Positions 35,756 to 44,027 are shown, counted from the first letter of the stretch. The stretch is DNA of 64,000 nucleotides from Macrococcus sp. 19Msa1099 (GCA_019357535.2 CP079956.2:62001-126000), one strand, 5' to 3'. Numbers and translations are program-made. The notes: generated by a model not told the origin, from the letters alone.

Positions 35756-36758
35756 CGGGACACTCCTTTAATTCTAATTTATCAATTAAATTAATTAAAT
35801 CTTTTTCTGAGGATGAAATTCGTACATTTTTATCTTTAATCCAATTATCGTCATAAATCTGATTAAGGTAATTAATACCTGTATCAGGGACAATTGCGAT
35901 TCCTCGATTTTTATCTGAACTTCTTAATACTTTAATAGCTGCTGCAATTGATAAACCTGATGATCCTCCTACAAGAACACCATATTCTTTAGCGAAATAT
36001 CTACAAAGTGATATTGCTAACTCATCTGATACGATAGTATAATTGTCAATATAGTCAAAATTTATATTACTACTCTTCCATGCTAATCCTGCACCATTAA
36101 CTAGATATGATTGTTTATTTTGCTCAAATATACAAGAACCTAGTACATCTGCACCTATAATCATCTTAAGAGGAGAAGATTCTTTTACTTTTTGGGCTAT
36201 ACCAGTTAAATGCCCACCAGTACTAACTGCAGAAGTTAAAAATTCAAATTCTTCTTGTAAGAACTCTAAAGAAGTATGTTCATAATGATATTTTTGGTTA
36301 AAATTATTTTCATATTGATTTAACCAAAAATAAGAATTAGCTTCGTCTTCTTTAATAATTGACTTTACTTTTTCAATTCTAGTTCTTTGATAGTTACCTG
36401 ATTCATCTTTATCATTAACTAACACTACTTCAGCACCATATGCTTTATATAAATTAATAACAGATTGATCCAATTTGGGGTCGATTACTAATTTTGTTTT
36501 AATACCTTCTATAGCACCAAACATTGCTATCGATTTACCTAAATTACCTGAAGTAGACTCAATAATTATATCCTCATTTTTTAAAATCCCAGACTCTTTT
36601 GAGTATTTTAATAGTCCCCAAGCTGTCCTATCTTTAATACTAAAATTAGGATTAAAATATTCTAATTTTAGTATTAGCTCTTTTCCTTCAGGTATTATCC
36701 CTCCTTTTAAAACTAAAGTAGGGGTATTACCTATCAAATTAGACATATGATTATTCAT
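35748..36758 (-). CDS. PLP-dependent CysK/SbnA-like beta-replacement enzyme
   Basis: A 336-residue fold-type II PLP enzyme. The Schiff-base Lys is in NFSIKDRTA (about residue 43) and the phosphate/carboxylate loop is STSGNLGKS; in cysteine synthases the loop is TSGNTG, while the SGNLG variant recalls SbnA of staphyloferrin B, which uses O-phosphoserine. Glycine-rich VSTGGHLTG binds PLP phosphate. It likely makes a beta-substituted alanine from activated serine and an unknown nucleophile. The SbnI-like gene in the same operon supports O-phosphoserine as donor (inference). ATG 36758 follows GGGAGGATACA. Confidence 0.85.
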   Translation of the reverse strand: MNNHMSNLIGNTPTLVLKGGIIPEGKELILKLEYFNPNFSIKDRTAWGLLKYSKESGILKNEDIIIESTSGNLGKSIAMFGAIEGIKTKLVIDPKLDQSVINLYKAYGAEVVLVNDKDESGNYQRTRIEKVKSIIKEDEANSYFWLNQYENNFNQKYHYEHTSLEFLQEEFEFLTSAVSTGGHLTGIAQKVKESSPLKMIIGADVLGSCIFEQNKQSYLVNGAGLAWKSSNINFDYIDNYTIVSDELAISLCRYFAKEYGVLVGGSSGLSIAAAIKVLRSSDKNRGIAIVPDTGINYLNQIYDDNWIKDKNVRISSSEKDLINLIDKLELKECPDE

Positions 36759-36776
36759 TGTATCCTCCCATCACTA

Positions 36777-37958
36777 CTATATTAAATGACCATCTGTTTC
36801 ATTTAATACAATATTACCGTCATTTTTAATTAAGACTAAATCTTCAATATGAATTGCACCGATTCCATACTCATAATAGGGAGTTTCAATACATAAAACC
36901 ATCCCATCTTCTATTAATTCAATATTATTTTCTGAAAGAACAGGTAATTCATAAGGTTCTAAACCTATACCATGACCAACATGATTCCTCTTATAATGAG
37001 GGATTCCATTATTCTTAACTTCATTCATCACTAAATCATATACTTCGTAGGCGTGCATCCCCGGTTTAATTCTTTCTATAGCAGATCTTTGAGCATTTCT
37101 TAAGATATTAAAGTAATCTTTATGTTTATAATAATTAGGGTTTTTAACAACAATTCTTGCTACATCTGCCCAATAACCTTCATATACAATATCGCAATCG
37201 AACCAAATAAAACTTTCATCAGTCAGTTTAGTATTATTAGGTTTTCTCTGCCCACCTACTGATTCTCTGCCGACCTTTATCATAGGAAGTACAGGTAATG
37301 CTCCTTGCTTGGAAACTTGGGTATTAAATTCTTGAACAATAGCCTTTTCATCAACCTGTTCTGAATAAATTAGATCCTTAATATGCATAATAGACTTTTC
37401 TAGTATGTTAGCTGACTTTCTTAGCAATTCTATCTCTTTATTTGTTTTAATACTTCTTACCTTTTTTATTAAGTAGGAACCTTTTAATACATTATAATTT
37501 GATAAATAATCACTTAATTTTGTATATTGAGAATTGTTTAATCCTTCTTCATCCAATACTATGTTTGATACAGATAATTTTTTTAATAATTCTATTAAAG
37601 CAAGATATGATGTATCATAATTGGTTTTAGGGTTTGAATATTGAAGTAATTTTAATTCGTCTTTCGTTAGAAGACAATGTTCTCTTCTTTCTCTATAAAA
37701 CTTCCCATAGGTATGTACTATACCTATATTTGAATAAGCATCTAATACTTGATCTATTTCGCCTAATGAATGTATGATATGTATTTCATCCAAGTTATTT
37801 TTATGTATCACAGCGAAAACTTCACTATTATATGGTCTTAATTGTTTACAAACCGGAAAAAAGCCAGTTAAATATTTAAAGTTTTCTTTTGTTGTAGCAA
37901 TAAATACATCAGCATTTTCTTCATTTAAAATTTTTTCTATTTCTGTTCTATTATACAA
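36777..37958 (-). CDS. M24-family (Xaa-Pro peptidase/creatinase-like) metalloenzyme
   Basis: A 393-residue pita-bread-fold enzyme. N-terminal creatinase-like domain (about 1-165), then the catalytic domain with all five metal ligands visible: two Asp in WFDCDIVYEGYWADVAR, His in NHVGHGIGLEP, Glu in CIETPYYEYG and Glu in AIHIEDLVL. TTG start at 37958 follows AAGGAGA of the overlapping Nudix stop. In a biosynthetic setting it could release a product from a peptide precursor or hydrolyse an amide; the substrate is unknown. Confidence 0.85.
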   Translation of the reverse strand: MYNRTEIEKILNEENADVFIATTKENFKYLTGFFPVCKQLRPYNSEVFAVIHKNNLDEIHIIHSLGEIDQVLDAYSNIGIVHTYGKFYRERREHCLLTKDELKLLQYSNPKTNYDTSYLALIELLKKLSVSNIVLDEEGLNNSQYTKLSDYLSNYNVLKGSYLIKKVRSIKTNKEIELLRKSANILEKSIMHIKDLIYSEQVDEKAIVQEFNTQVSKQGALPVLPMIKVGRESVGGQRKPNNTKLTDESFIWFDCDIVYEGYWADVARIVVKNPNYYKHKDYFNILRNAQRSAIERIKPGMHAYEVYDLVMNEVKNNGIPHYKRNHVGHGIGLEPYELPVLSENNIELIEDGMVLCIETPYYEYGIGAIHIEDLVLIKNDGNIVLNETDGHLI

Positions 37959-37959
37959 T

Positions 37960-38358
37960 TCATGTCTCCTTAATTTTTTGGTTTATTAATTCAATTACAG
38001 CTGGTGCCATTTTAGTAAAATCATATAAACTAATATATTTTATTTCTGTTATTTCTTCATTTGCTGAGATATGATTTAATACAGCAGTTGTTTTAAAACA
38101 ATTTAATTTAACTTGTTTATTAGTATCAGGGTATGCATTACCAACAATATCGTATAAGTATACTAAGTCATTCTCATGAATGTTGATATCCAGTTCTTCA
38201 TTTAATTCTCTTATTAATGCTGATTTAACATCTTCCCCTTTTTCAATCTTCCCACCCGGAAGATAAAATTTCTCATTTTTTCTTACCCTTACTAATAATA
38301 TTTTGTCATCTTTAATATCTACAAGACATGCACAGTTATAATCTATCAAGTAACCCAC
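37960..38358 (-). CDS. Nudix hydrolase
   Basis: A 132-residue Nudix protein with a complete box: GGKIEKGEDVKSALIRE followed by LNEELDI. It hydrolyses nucleoside diphosphate-linked substrates. It overlaps the monooxygenase gene by 23 bp. Possible roles are house-cleaning of a toxic triphosphate analogue or a biosynthetic pyrophosphatase step; neither can be chosen from sequence. Confidence 0.9.
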   Translation of the reverse strand: MGYLIDYNCACLVDIKDDKILLVRVRKNEKFYLPGGKIEKGEDVKSALIRELNEELDINIHENDLVYLYDIVGNAYPDTNKQVKLNCFKTTAVLNHISANEEITEIKYISLYDFTKMAPAVIELINQKIKET

Positions 38359-39736
38359 TCACTCTCTCTGTTAAATCATTTTTAGGATAAGTCAAATAGT
38401 GCATAGCTCCTATCCTCATTGGATCTCCCGCGTGATAATACTCATAAACTTTTTGTCTTTGACCAAACGCTTCTCCCGTTAAGTCCCATGCTAAATTTAG
38501 TAATTTTATTCGATAATTTGCATCACATAAATCGGAAGAAAGACTTTGCTCTAGTATTGATTTATTTTCATTTAATAAATCTGCTTCAGTTGGTACAGAC
38601 AACATTGAACCTGCTGATAATTCTTGAATTAAATCTACTGCATTTTTATAAATAAAAGGTAAATTATATCTAATCGCTTGTATTGTTTTTATTTCAGGTG
38701 TAAGGATTCCTTCAGCAGTAAAATTTGCCTCTTCTTCACATCTAGAAATACCTGCTTTAATTAATTCAATAGAACTTGTTAGATATCCTAACTTTTCTTG
38801 AATATTAATAAAGTTACTTAGCCCTAGTTTTTCAGCTAATTCAATTGCTACACCAGTAATAAACTCAAGTTTCACAAGTCCTCTAGTAATATCTTGATGT
38901 CCTGTATGATGTCTTATCTTAGAGCTATCAAAGAAATGATTTGAGGTATCAATATTTTTATATACAAAAACTCTTTCCCATAGAACTTTTACATTTTCAA
39001 AAATTACATATGCATCCAGTTCTTCTAGAGAATTAGACAGTGGATAATCAAACTCATTGTATCCTTCTTTATTAATCATTTTTCTTGATATAATTTTAAT
39101 ACCTGGTGTATTTACTGGGATAGCAAATGCAACTGCAAATGATTCATCTCCTTCTTTAAGTCCAGGCATATTGAAAATCAACAATTCATCTGCTAATGGC
39201 GATAGAGTTACAATCATTTTTGATCCCTTCACTGTTATCCCCTGTTCGTCAGTTTCAATAATTTTTACAGCTGCGTAATCATGATTTAATTCACCTAAAC
39301 TCTTGCTTCTATCCATCTGTACATTAATAGAGGCATGGGAGACAAACAAATCATTTTCACTTATGTATTCGTAATATTTTTTTGCATTTAAAGAAAAGTC
39401 TGTATACTTATTTTTACCTAAAAATGAAGAGTGCTCTGATAAGCTCATAATTCCTGGATTCAAGAAATCTGGAGTTCTACCTAACATTCCAAATGATTCT
39501 TTAGCAATGTCATAATAAACTTCTCTTTTTCTTCTTAAATCTTCTATCGTTTTTGGTTTTAAAAAAGTAACAGACTTTTTAATATTGTTTTCTTCATACG
39601 TATGATTAGAATTAGTTTCTTGTAATTCATAATACTTTTCAATATAACCGTATGTTTTATTAAGAATATCTATCGATAATACATTTTTTATTTGCTCACC
39701 ATTTATATAAACTACTCGCCCATCATTTAATTTCAT
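38336..39736 (-). CDS. HpaB-family flavin-dependent monooxygenase
   Basis: A 466-residue protein of the 4-hydroxyphenylacetate 3-monooxygenase (HpaB) large-component family with acyl-CoA dehydrogenase fold. Family signatures: SHASINVQMDRSK near the middle of the N-terminal half, RHHTGHQDITRGLVKLEF (helical domain), and the terminal LLNLAWDLTGEAFGQR...YYHAGDP. Such enzymes use reduced FAD from a separate reductase; no HpaC-like reductase is in the window. It probably hydroxylates a ring carbon or nitrogen in the pathway. Confidence 0.9.
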   Translation of the reverse strand: MKLNDGRVVYINGEQIKNVLSIDILNKTYGYIEKYYELQETNSNHTYEENNIKKSVTFLKPKTIEDLRRKREVYYDIAKESFGMLGRTPDFLNPGIMSLSEHSSFLGKNKYTDFSLNAKKYYEYISENDLFVSHASINVQMDRSKSLGELNHDYAAVKIIETDEQGITVKGSKMIVTLSPLADELLIFNMPGLKEGDESFAVAFAIPVNTPGIKIISRKMINKEGYNEFDYPLSNSLEELDAYVIFENVKVLWERVFVYKNIDTSNHFFDSSKIRHHTGHQDITRGLVKLEFITGVAIELAEKLGLSNFINIQEKLGYLTSSIELIKAGISRCEEEANFTAEGILTPEIKTIQAIRYNLPFIYKNAVDLIQELSAGSMLSVPTEADLLNENKSILEQSLSSDLCDANYRIKLLNLAWDLTGEAFGQRQKVYEYYHAGDPMRIGAMHYLTYPKNDLTERVSGLLDRL

Positions 39737-40453
39737 TTATAAAATCATCCCTTCATATAAATAAATAGTTTCTTCATATTTTCTTATATTATTCATTATT
39801 TTATCGATATATATATCATGAAAAGTATTCTCATTTAATATTTGCAAAGGTATACTTACACCAAGTATCCTTCCACATTTAAGATTGACTTTACTAATTC
39901 CTGCTGGTATTCTTCTGTTTTTATTTACTAAAAGCTTAATTAGTTCCTCATCAACTTCAGGATAAATTACTTTTACACTATCCTTACTATATTCGTTTTT
40001 ATGTACTCTCTTAAAAGAATTACATTTATTTAAGCAATCTACAAATTGAATATAACTTTCCAGAGGTTCGGGAGTATTTTCATCATTCATAGTGTTAATT
40101 TGTAGTATATCTTTATCCTTCTCACTATCCAACTTACTAAATCGCTCATTTTTTAATAGTATTTGTATATGATTAGCATAATCATCCTTTGAAATAGTAT
40201 GTTGCCACGTATCTATATAATATTCTTCACTATTTATAATTTGGCATAAAATATACTTATATTTAAGTGCTTTTAGGCATGTGTACCTGTGAGCTCCATC
40301 AAGCACCAAGTAATAATTATCAATTTTTGTTACGATAATTGGACTTTTTTGAACACCTTCTTCTTCAATTTTAGTTATTAATTTCTGAAATCTAATTTTT
40401 TCAGTGTATTCATGTAAAACTAGATTATTAATTTCTATAAATCTTAATTCCAA
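39737..40453 (-). CDS. ParB/sulfiredoxin-fold protein, SbnI/SerK-like
   Basis: A 238-residue protein with a ParB/Srx-like N-terminal domain: LVLDGAHRYTCLKAL matches the DG[HA]HR nucleotide-binding box of free-serine kinases (SbnI, archaeal SerK). A later RRIPAGISKVNL segment also recalls SbnI. SbnI makes O-phosphoserine for SbnA; the same pairing occurs here with the CysK/SbnA-like gene. Start TTG 40453 follows GAGGAGATA, and its Shine-Dalgarno overlaps the LOG stop. A DNA-binding ParB role is less likely because the HTH half is missing. Confidence 0.72.
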   Translation of the reverse strand: MELRFIEINNLVLHEYTEKIRFQKLITKIEEEGVQKSPIIVTKIDNYYLVLDGAHRYTCLKALKYKYILCQIINSEEYYIDTWQHTISKDDYANHIQILLKNERFSKLDSEKDKDILQINTMNDENTPEPLESYIQFVDCLNKCNSFKRVHKNEYSKDSVKVIYPEVDEELIKLLVNKNRRIPAGISKVNLKCGRILGVSIPLQILNENTFHDIYIDKIMNNIRKYEETIYLYEGMIL

Positions 40454-40462
40454 TATATCTCC

Positions 40463-41032
40463 TCAATTCATATATTTGTTAGGTAACTCATGTTTGAAGT
40501 TTTTCATTTTATTTAATAGATTTTCAACGGAAGAATCTATTATTATTAGTTCTTTATTTTTTTCTGGAGCAAATCCTGAATTAACCGTATTATTAATTAG
40601 ATCAATTATAGGATTAAAAAAACCATTGATATTCAACACGCCTATAGGTTTTTCATGTAAACCCATTTGACTCCATGATAAGACTTCAAATAGTTCTTCA
40701 AATGTACCAAATCCACCAGGTAGTATTAGAAACCCATTAGATAAATCCGCCATCATATTTATTCTTTCACTCATATCTCTTACTTTAATTAATTTATCAA
40801 TTTGATTATGTGCAATCTCTCTATCTATTAAAAACTCTGGCATTATACCAGTAATATAGACTTTTGATTTAATAGCTTCGGTAGCGACTAATCCCATTAA
40901 TCCAACTTTTCCACCACCATAAATAATCTCCATTCTTTCTTTTTTGATTATTTCTATCAAATCTAAAACAGCTTTTTGATATAAGTTGTTATTCCCACTA
41001 TTAGATCCACAGAAGATACAAACTTTGTCCAT
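40463..41032 (-). CDS. LOG-family nucleotide 5'-monophosphate phosphoribohydrolase
   Basis: A 189-residue Rossmann-fold protein with the diagnostic LPGGFGTFEELFEVLSW (PGGxGTxxE) and N-terminal CIFCGSNSG, plus EIIYGGGKVGLMG. Known members cleave the N-glycosidic bond of AMP-like nucleotides to free base and ribose 5-phosphate. In a cluster with a phosphoribosyltransferase this offers release of a modified base from its nucleotide. ATG 41032 follows AGGGGGAAC. Confidence 0.93.
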   Translation of the reverse strand: MDKVCIFCGSNSGNNNLYQKAVLDLIEIIKKERMEIIYGGGKVGLMGLVATEAIKSKVYITGIMPEFLIDREIAHNQIDKLIKVRDMSERINMMADLSNGFLILPGGFGTFEELFEVLSWSQMGLHEKPIGVLNINGFFNPIIDLINNTVNSGFAPEKNKELIIIDSSVENLLNKMKNFKHELPNKYMN

Positions 41033-41093
41033 TATAGTTCCCCCTACATATCAAATTAGTAATATAAGTATTATTAATAGGCTTAGGTTTTTA

Positions 41094-41534
41094 CTATGAT
41101 TTCTTAATATAGTGAAAAACACTATTATCAATTTTCATATTCATTTTTTCATACAACTTTTGTGCATTGATATTACCTATTGAAGTTTCTAATGTTACAT
41201 ATTTTGCATCTTTTGAAACTGCATATTTAAAAACTTCATTTATTAAACTTTCTCCTAAATTATTTCTTCTAAATTTTTCATCAACAAAAAGATCATTTAA
41301 AATATAAGATTTTTTCATAGAAACAGATGAAAATGTTGGATATATTTGAACAAAACCCGCTATTACCTCTCCATACTCAGCAATAAAAATAATAGATTCT
41401 TCATTTTCAATTCTATTTTTTATGAAATTCTTTGCACCCTTTAAATCACTCTCTTTTTCATAAAATATTCTATATTTATTAAATAAAATACTAACTGTTT
41501 CTAAATCATCAATATTTGCTTGTCTAATTTTCAT
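41094..41534 (-). CDS. GNAT-family N-acetyltransferase
   Basis: A 146-residue GNAT. The acetyl-CoA loop is FVDEKFRRNNLGESLINEV (R/QxxGxG/A-like) and the C-terminal strand YVTLETSIGNINAQKLYEKM is canonical. ATG 41534 is preceded by AAGGGAA; a GTG at 41555 would add seven residues. First enzyme gene of the operon; self-resistance by acetylating an amino-acid-like product is a common role for such genes in biosynthetic loci (inference). Confidence 0.85.
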   Translation of the reverse strand: MKIRQANIDDLETVSILFNKYRIFYEKESDLKGAKNFIKNRIENEESIIFIAEYGEVIAGFVQIYPTFSSVSMKKSYILNDLFVDEKFRRNNLGESLINEVFKYAVSKDAKYVTLETSIGNINAQKLYEKMNMKIDNSVFHYIKKS

Positions 41535-41548
41535 AACCAAAATTTCCC

Positions 41549-41644
41549 TTACCACAAATGATTACCAATTATTGGTTCGCTAGATAATAAAATTGTATAC
41601 ATCAACAGAATAATTACATACTTTCTTCTTTTTAACATAATCAA
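41549..41644 (-). CDS. Pheromone-precursor-like peptide (SHP/PapR type)
   Basis: A 31-codon frame starting at TTG 41644, 8 bases after AAAAGGAG (an ATG at 41638 is also in frame). The peptide has a basic start (KRRK), a hydrophobic secretion segment (YVIILLMYTILLSS) and a short polar/hydrophobic tail (EPIIGNHLW) before the stop at 41549. This is the layout of RRNPP-system pheromone precursors, whose C-terminal 5-9 residues are released and re-imported. It lies directly between the Rgg/PlcR-like gene and the cluster, in the cluster's orientation, and overlaps the alternative GNAT start. Confidence 0.65.
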   Translation of the reverse strand: MIMLKRRKYVIILLMYTILLSSEPIIGNHLW

Positions 41645-41674
41645 AATCAAACTCCTTTTAATATAATATTTTGT

Positions 41675-41740
41675 ATATTATAATTATTGCAAAAATTAAT
41701 TGTGCAAATGTGCATAAAATTGTGAAATATGAGGTGTGAA
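41675..41740. promoter_or_regulatory. PlcR-box-like operator and divergent promoter region
   Basis: TGTGCAAATGTGCATA at 41701-41716 matches the palindromic PlcR consensus TATGNAN4TNCATA at all fixed positions but one. A TATAAT on the minus strand (plus-strand 41679-41684) lies next to it in the direction of the peptide and cluster. It sits midway between the regulator and the peptide gene. The match is by eye. Confidence 0.6.
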
Positions 41741-42592
41741 ATGCTATATGAGGTAATTGAGGCAAAAAGAAAAGAACAAAATATTACTAGAAGTAAGCTT
41801 TGTAAAAATGTGTGCAGTCCATCTACGCTATACAGATTTGAAAAAGGGGAATTAAATGTTTCTTTAGATATTTTTACAAAATGGTGTGAAAAACTTAAAA
41901 TTGAAAATATAAATTTAATTTCTACAAAAATGTATTTAAATGAACTAAATCAGTTTGACATAGCAAAAGAAGCTATTTATTATAATGATTTCGAGAGCTT
42001 AGAATATTTAATAAATTCATCTCCTACTAAAAAGAACAGTTACTTTTTTACCACAAAACTACATCCTTGGATGTGTGCTGTATATTATTTTAATATAGGG
42101 GAAATTGATAAATCAAAAACAATATTAAAAAACATATGTCCTCATACTAAAATAAATTCATTTTTTGATTTTAATGTTCTAAATTCATTAGCATTGGTAT
42201 ATATATTAAATAAAGAGTGGTATAAAGCAAAAGAAATTTTAAATAAGTGTATTAATAACTCTTATTTCAAAGAAATTTCAGATATAAATATTGAAATGAA
42301 AGTTAAATATAATTTAGCATATTGTCATTTTTACTTAGATAACATTTACGACTGTATAGATATTTTAGAAAATTTAGTATATTTAAACAAAAAAAATACC
42401 CATATTTTTATGATGGGCAAAATATATTATTTTTTATATTTATGTTATAAAAAATTAAATAATGATAAAATATTTAGAGAATATTTAAAATTAGCATACT
42501 TCGCGTTTTATATTGAAGATCCTCAATCAATATATATTTCTAAAAATATTATCCCAACTTTAAAAGAAGAAGGTATTACTATTCATATTTAA
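41741..42592 (+). CDS. Rgg/PlcR-type (RRNPP) quorum-sensing regulator
   Basis: A 283-residue regulator: an XRE-type HTH at residues 1-60 (ITRSKLCKNVCSPSTLYRFE) and about five TPR-like helical repeats (for example CAVYYFNIGEIDKSKTIL, LALVYILNKEWYKAKEIL, NLAYCHFYLDNIYDC). This is the RRNPP architecture in which the TPR domain binds an imported peptide. ATG 41741 follows GAGGTG. Divergent from the peptide gene and the biosynthetic operon, so it most likely controls them. Very AT-rich like the cluster. Confidence 0.85.
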   Translation: MLYEVIEAKRKEQNITRSKLCKNVCSPSTLYRFEKGELNVSLDIFTKWCEKLKIENINLISTKMYLNELNQFDIAKEAIYYNDFESLEYLINSSPTKKNSYFFTTKLHPWMCAVYYFNIGEIDKSKTILKNICPHTKINSFFDFNVLNSLALVYILNKEWYKAKEILNKCINNSYFKEISDINIEMKVKYNLAYCHFYLDNIYDCIDILENLVYLNKKNTHIFMMGKIYYFLYLCYKKLNNDKIFREYLKLAYFAFYIEDPQSIYISKNIIPTLKEEGITIHI

Positions 42593-42780
42593 TATCTTTC
42601 ATATCATAGATTAACAGTAATATAAGTAAAATAATAATCATAAATTTTTTCTATAAAAGGTTCCGTTCATTCTGTATATTTGCTATAATAGAAACAAATT
42701 ACACTTATGTAGACATTAAATTAAAGAGTACTAATTATCAGTAAGATAATTTGGTATGTCAACAGTATACTGGACAATTT

Positions 42781-43620
42781 TTATGTGGTACTTAACTTAT
42801 AACTGACTGGCGTTTGATAGTTCAGTGAACCATGAATTCTATGATGGTTAAACCAATTGATATAATCAGATAGTTGTAAATTAAGTTCATCTAATGTTCT
42901 GAAGCAATTCGGATATATAAATTCTGTTTTGACAGCTTTAAACGTTGATTCTGCTATCGCATAATCATAAGGACATCCTTTTATACTTAAAGATCGCTGT
43001 ATACCAAACGTCGTTAAAGCATCTTCGATGCACGCATTATCAAATTCTTTTCCTCTATCTGTATGAAACATAGATACACGATGTAAATTGCCTTTAATGC
43101 TAGATAATGCCCTTAGTACAAGGTCTGCATTTTTATGTCTACCGGTACTTACGCCAATAATCTCTCGATTAAACAGATCAACAAATAAGCATATATAATG
43201 CCATTTATTCGCTACTTTTACATAAGTTAAATCACTTACAATAACTTCCATCGCATGTTTTCTATTGAATTTTCGATTAAGTCTATTATCTATCAATTGT
43301 TCATTGTAATTTTGCTTTTTATGTTTATATCGGGCTTTGTTATATAATGAAATGAGCCCATTAACCTTCATAATCTTAATGATTTTTCTTCTTGAAACAA
43401 CTAAACCTTTGGTTTTTAACACTTCTCTAATCTTCCTAGACCCATAACATTTTCTACTCTTATTAAATATACTGATAATGCTTTCTGTCAGTATATGTTC
43501 TTGTGCTTCTTTTTCTGCTTTTCTCACGACATTTACTTCATAGTAATAAGTACTACGGCATATTTTAAGAGCTTTACACATGGCTGATACCGAATATTGA
43601 TGGCTATTCTGCCTAATAAC
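42781..43620 (-). CDS. IS3-family OrfB / OrfAB transposase catalytic part
   Basis: Integrase-core transposase of about 266-279 residues. DDE residues: Asp in VIVSDLTYVK, Asp in MFHTDRGKEFDNA, Glu in DYAIAESTFKAVKTEF. It is in the -1 frame relative to OrfA; the frame is open upstream of its first ATG (43581) as far as the OrfA stop, so the product is probably made as an OrfAB fusion. Confidence 0.92.
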   Translation of the reverse strand, partial: VIRQNSHQYSVSAMCKALKICRSTYYYEVNVVRKAEKEAQEHILTESIISIFNKSRKCYGSRKIREVLKTKGLVVSRRKIIKIMKVNGLISLYNKARYKHKKQNYNEQLIDNRLNRKFNRKHAMEVIVSDLTYVKVANKWHYICLFVDLFNREIIGVSTGRHKNADLVLRALSSIKGNLHRVSMFHTDRGKEFDNACIEDALTTFGIQRSLSIKGCPYDYAIAESTFKAVKTEFIYPNCFRTLDELNLQLSDYINWFNHHRIHGSLNYQTPVSYKLSTT

Positions 43621-43622
43621 TT

Positions 43623-43904
43623 TTATTTTCGTCCCATTATCAGCGCTGCTTGCTTTAAAATATCTGTTTCCATCCTTAACTGCTTATTTTCTTTACGTAA
43701 CCTTTTTAATTCTTTTTCATCTTCACTGAGATTATCTTGATGCTTAAATGAGCCAGTTTTATCATAGTCTTTAATCCATTTGTCTAGTGCTGATGGTGTT
43801 AAAGTATACTCTTGAATAATATCTTTACGAGATTTTCCATTTTTGAACAATTGAACCATTTGAAGTTTGAATTCAGGACTTAAAGTCCTTCTCTTTTTTT
43901 CCAT
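43623..43904 (-). CDS. IS3-family OrfA (HTH, leucine zipper)
   Basis: A 93-residue protein with an N-terminal HTH (MVQLFKNGKSRKDIIQEY) and a heptad region (LKRLRKENKQLRMETDILKQ). It ends ...GRK-TAA; the sequence CGA-AAA-TAA lets tRNA-Lys slip back one base on AAAA before the stop, giving the OrfAB fusion. Intact. Confidence 0.92.
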   Translation of the reverse strand: MEKKRRTLSPEFKLQMVQLFKNGKSRKDIIQEYTLTPSALDKWIKDYDKTGSFKHQDNLSEDEKELKRLRKENKQLRMETDILKQAALIMGRK

Positions 43905-43978
43905 AAAAAGAATCGCCTACTTTCTTAATTTAAGACTAACCTTCCTTATAAAAGTTGTCTAGTTAAGTGTAGCCGATC

Positions 43979-44027
43979 CATAAAAAACACGATTTACATG
44001 GTCCCGTAAATCGCGTTTTTATGGTTC
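43979..44027. terminator. Hairpin terminator
   Basis: CCATAAAAAACACGATTTAC and GTAAATCGCGTTTTTATGG (43979-44025) form a long imperfect stem. It lies at the 3' side of the minus-strand gene at 44082. Confidence 0.7.

Larger units (their letters stand above)
42758..43974 (-). mobile_element. IS3-family (IS150-like) element
   Basis: About 1.2 kb. The ends align as imperfect inverted repeats (ACAGTATACTGGACAATTTT and ACACTTAACTAGACAACTTT in the right end's complement). It carries orfA and orfB with a frameshift signal. It marks the right border of the biosynthetic cluster. Confidence 0.85.

Noticed and set aside
39737-40453. Considered as a chromosome/plasmid partition ParB
   Set aside because: It lacks the HTH half of ParB, is inside an enzyme operon with no ParA, and has SbnI-like C-terminal features.
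34065-41534. Cluster considered as staphyloferrin B or another siderophore locus
   Set aside because: Only SbnA/SbnI-like genes are present; no NIS synthetases, decarboxylase, SbnB or siderophore transporter are seen.
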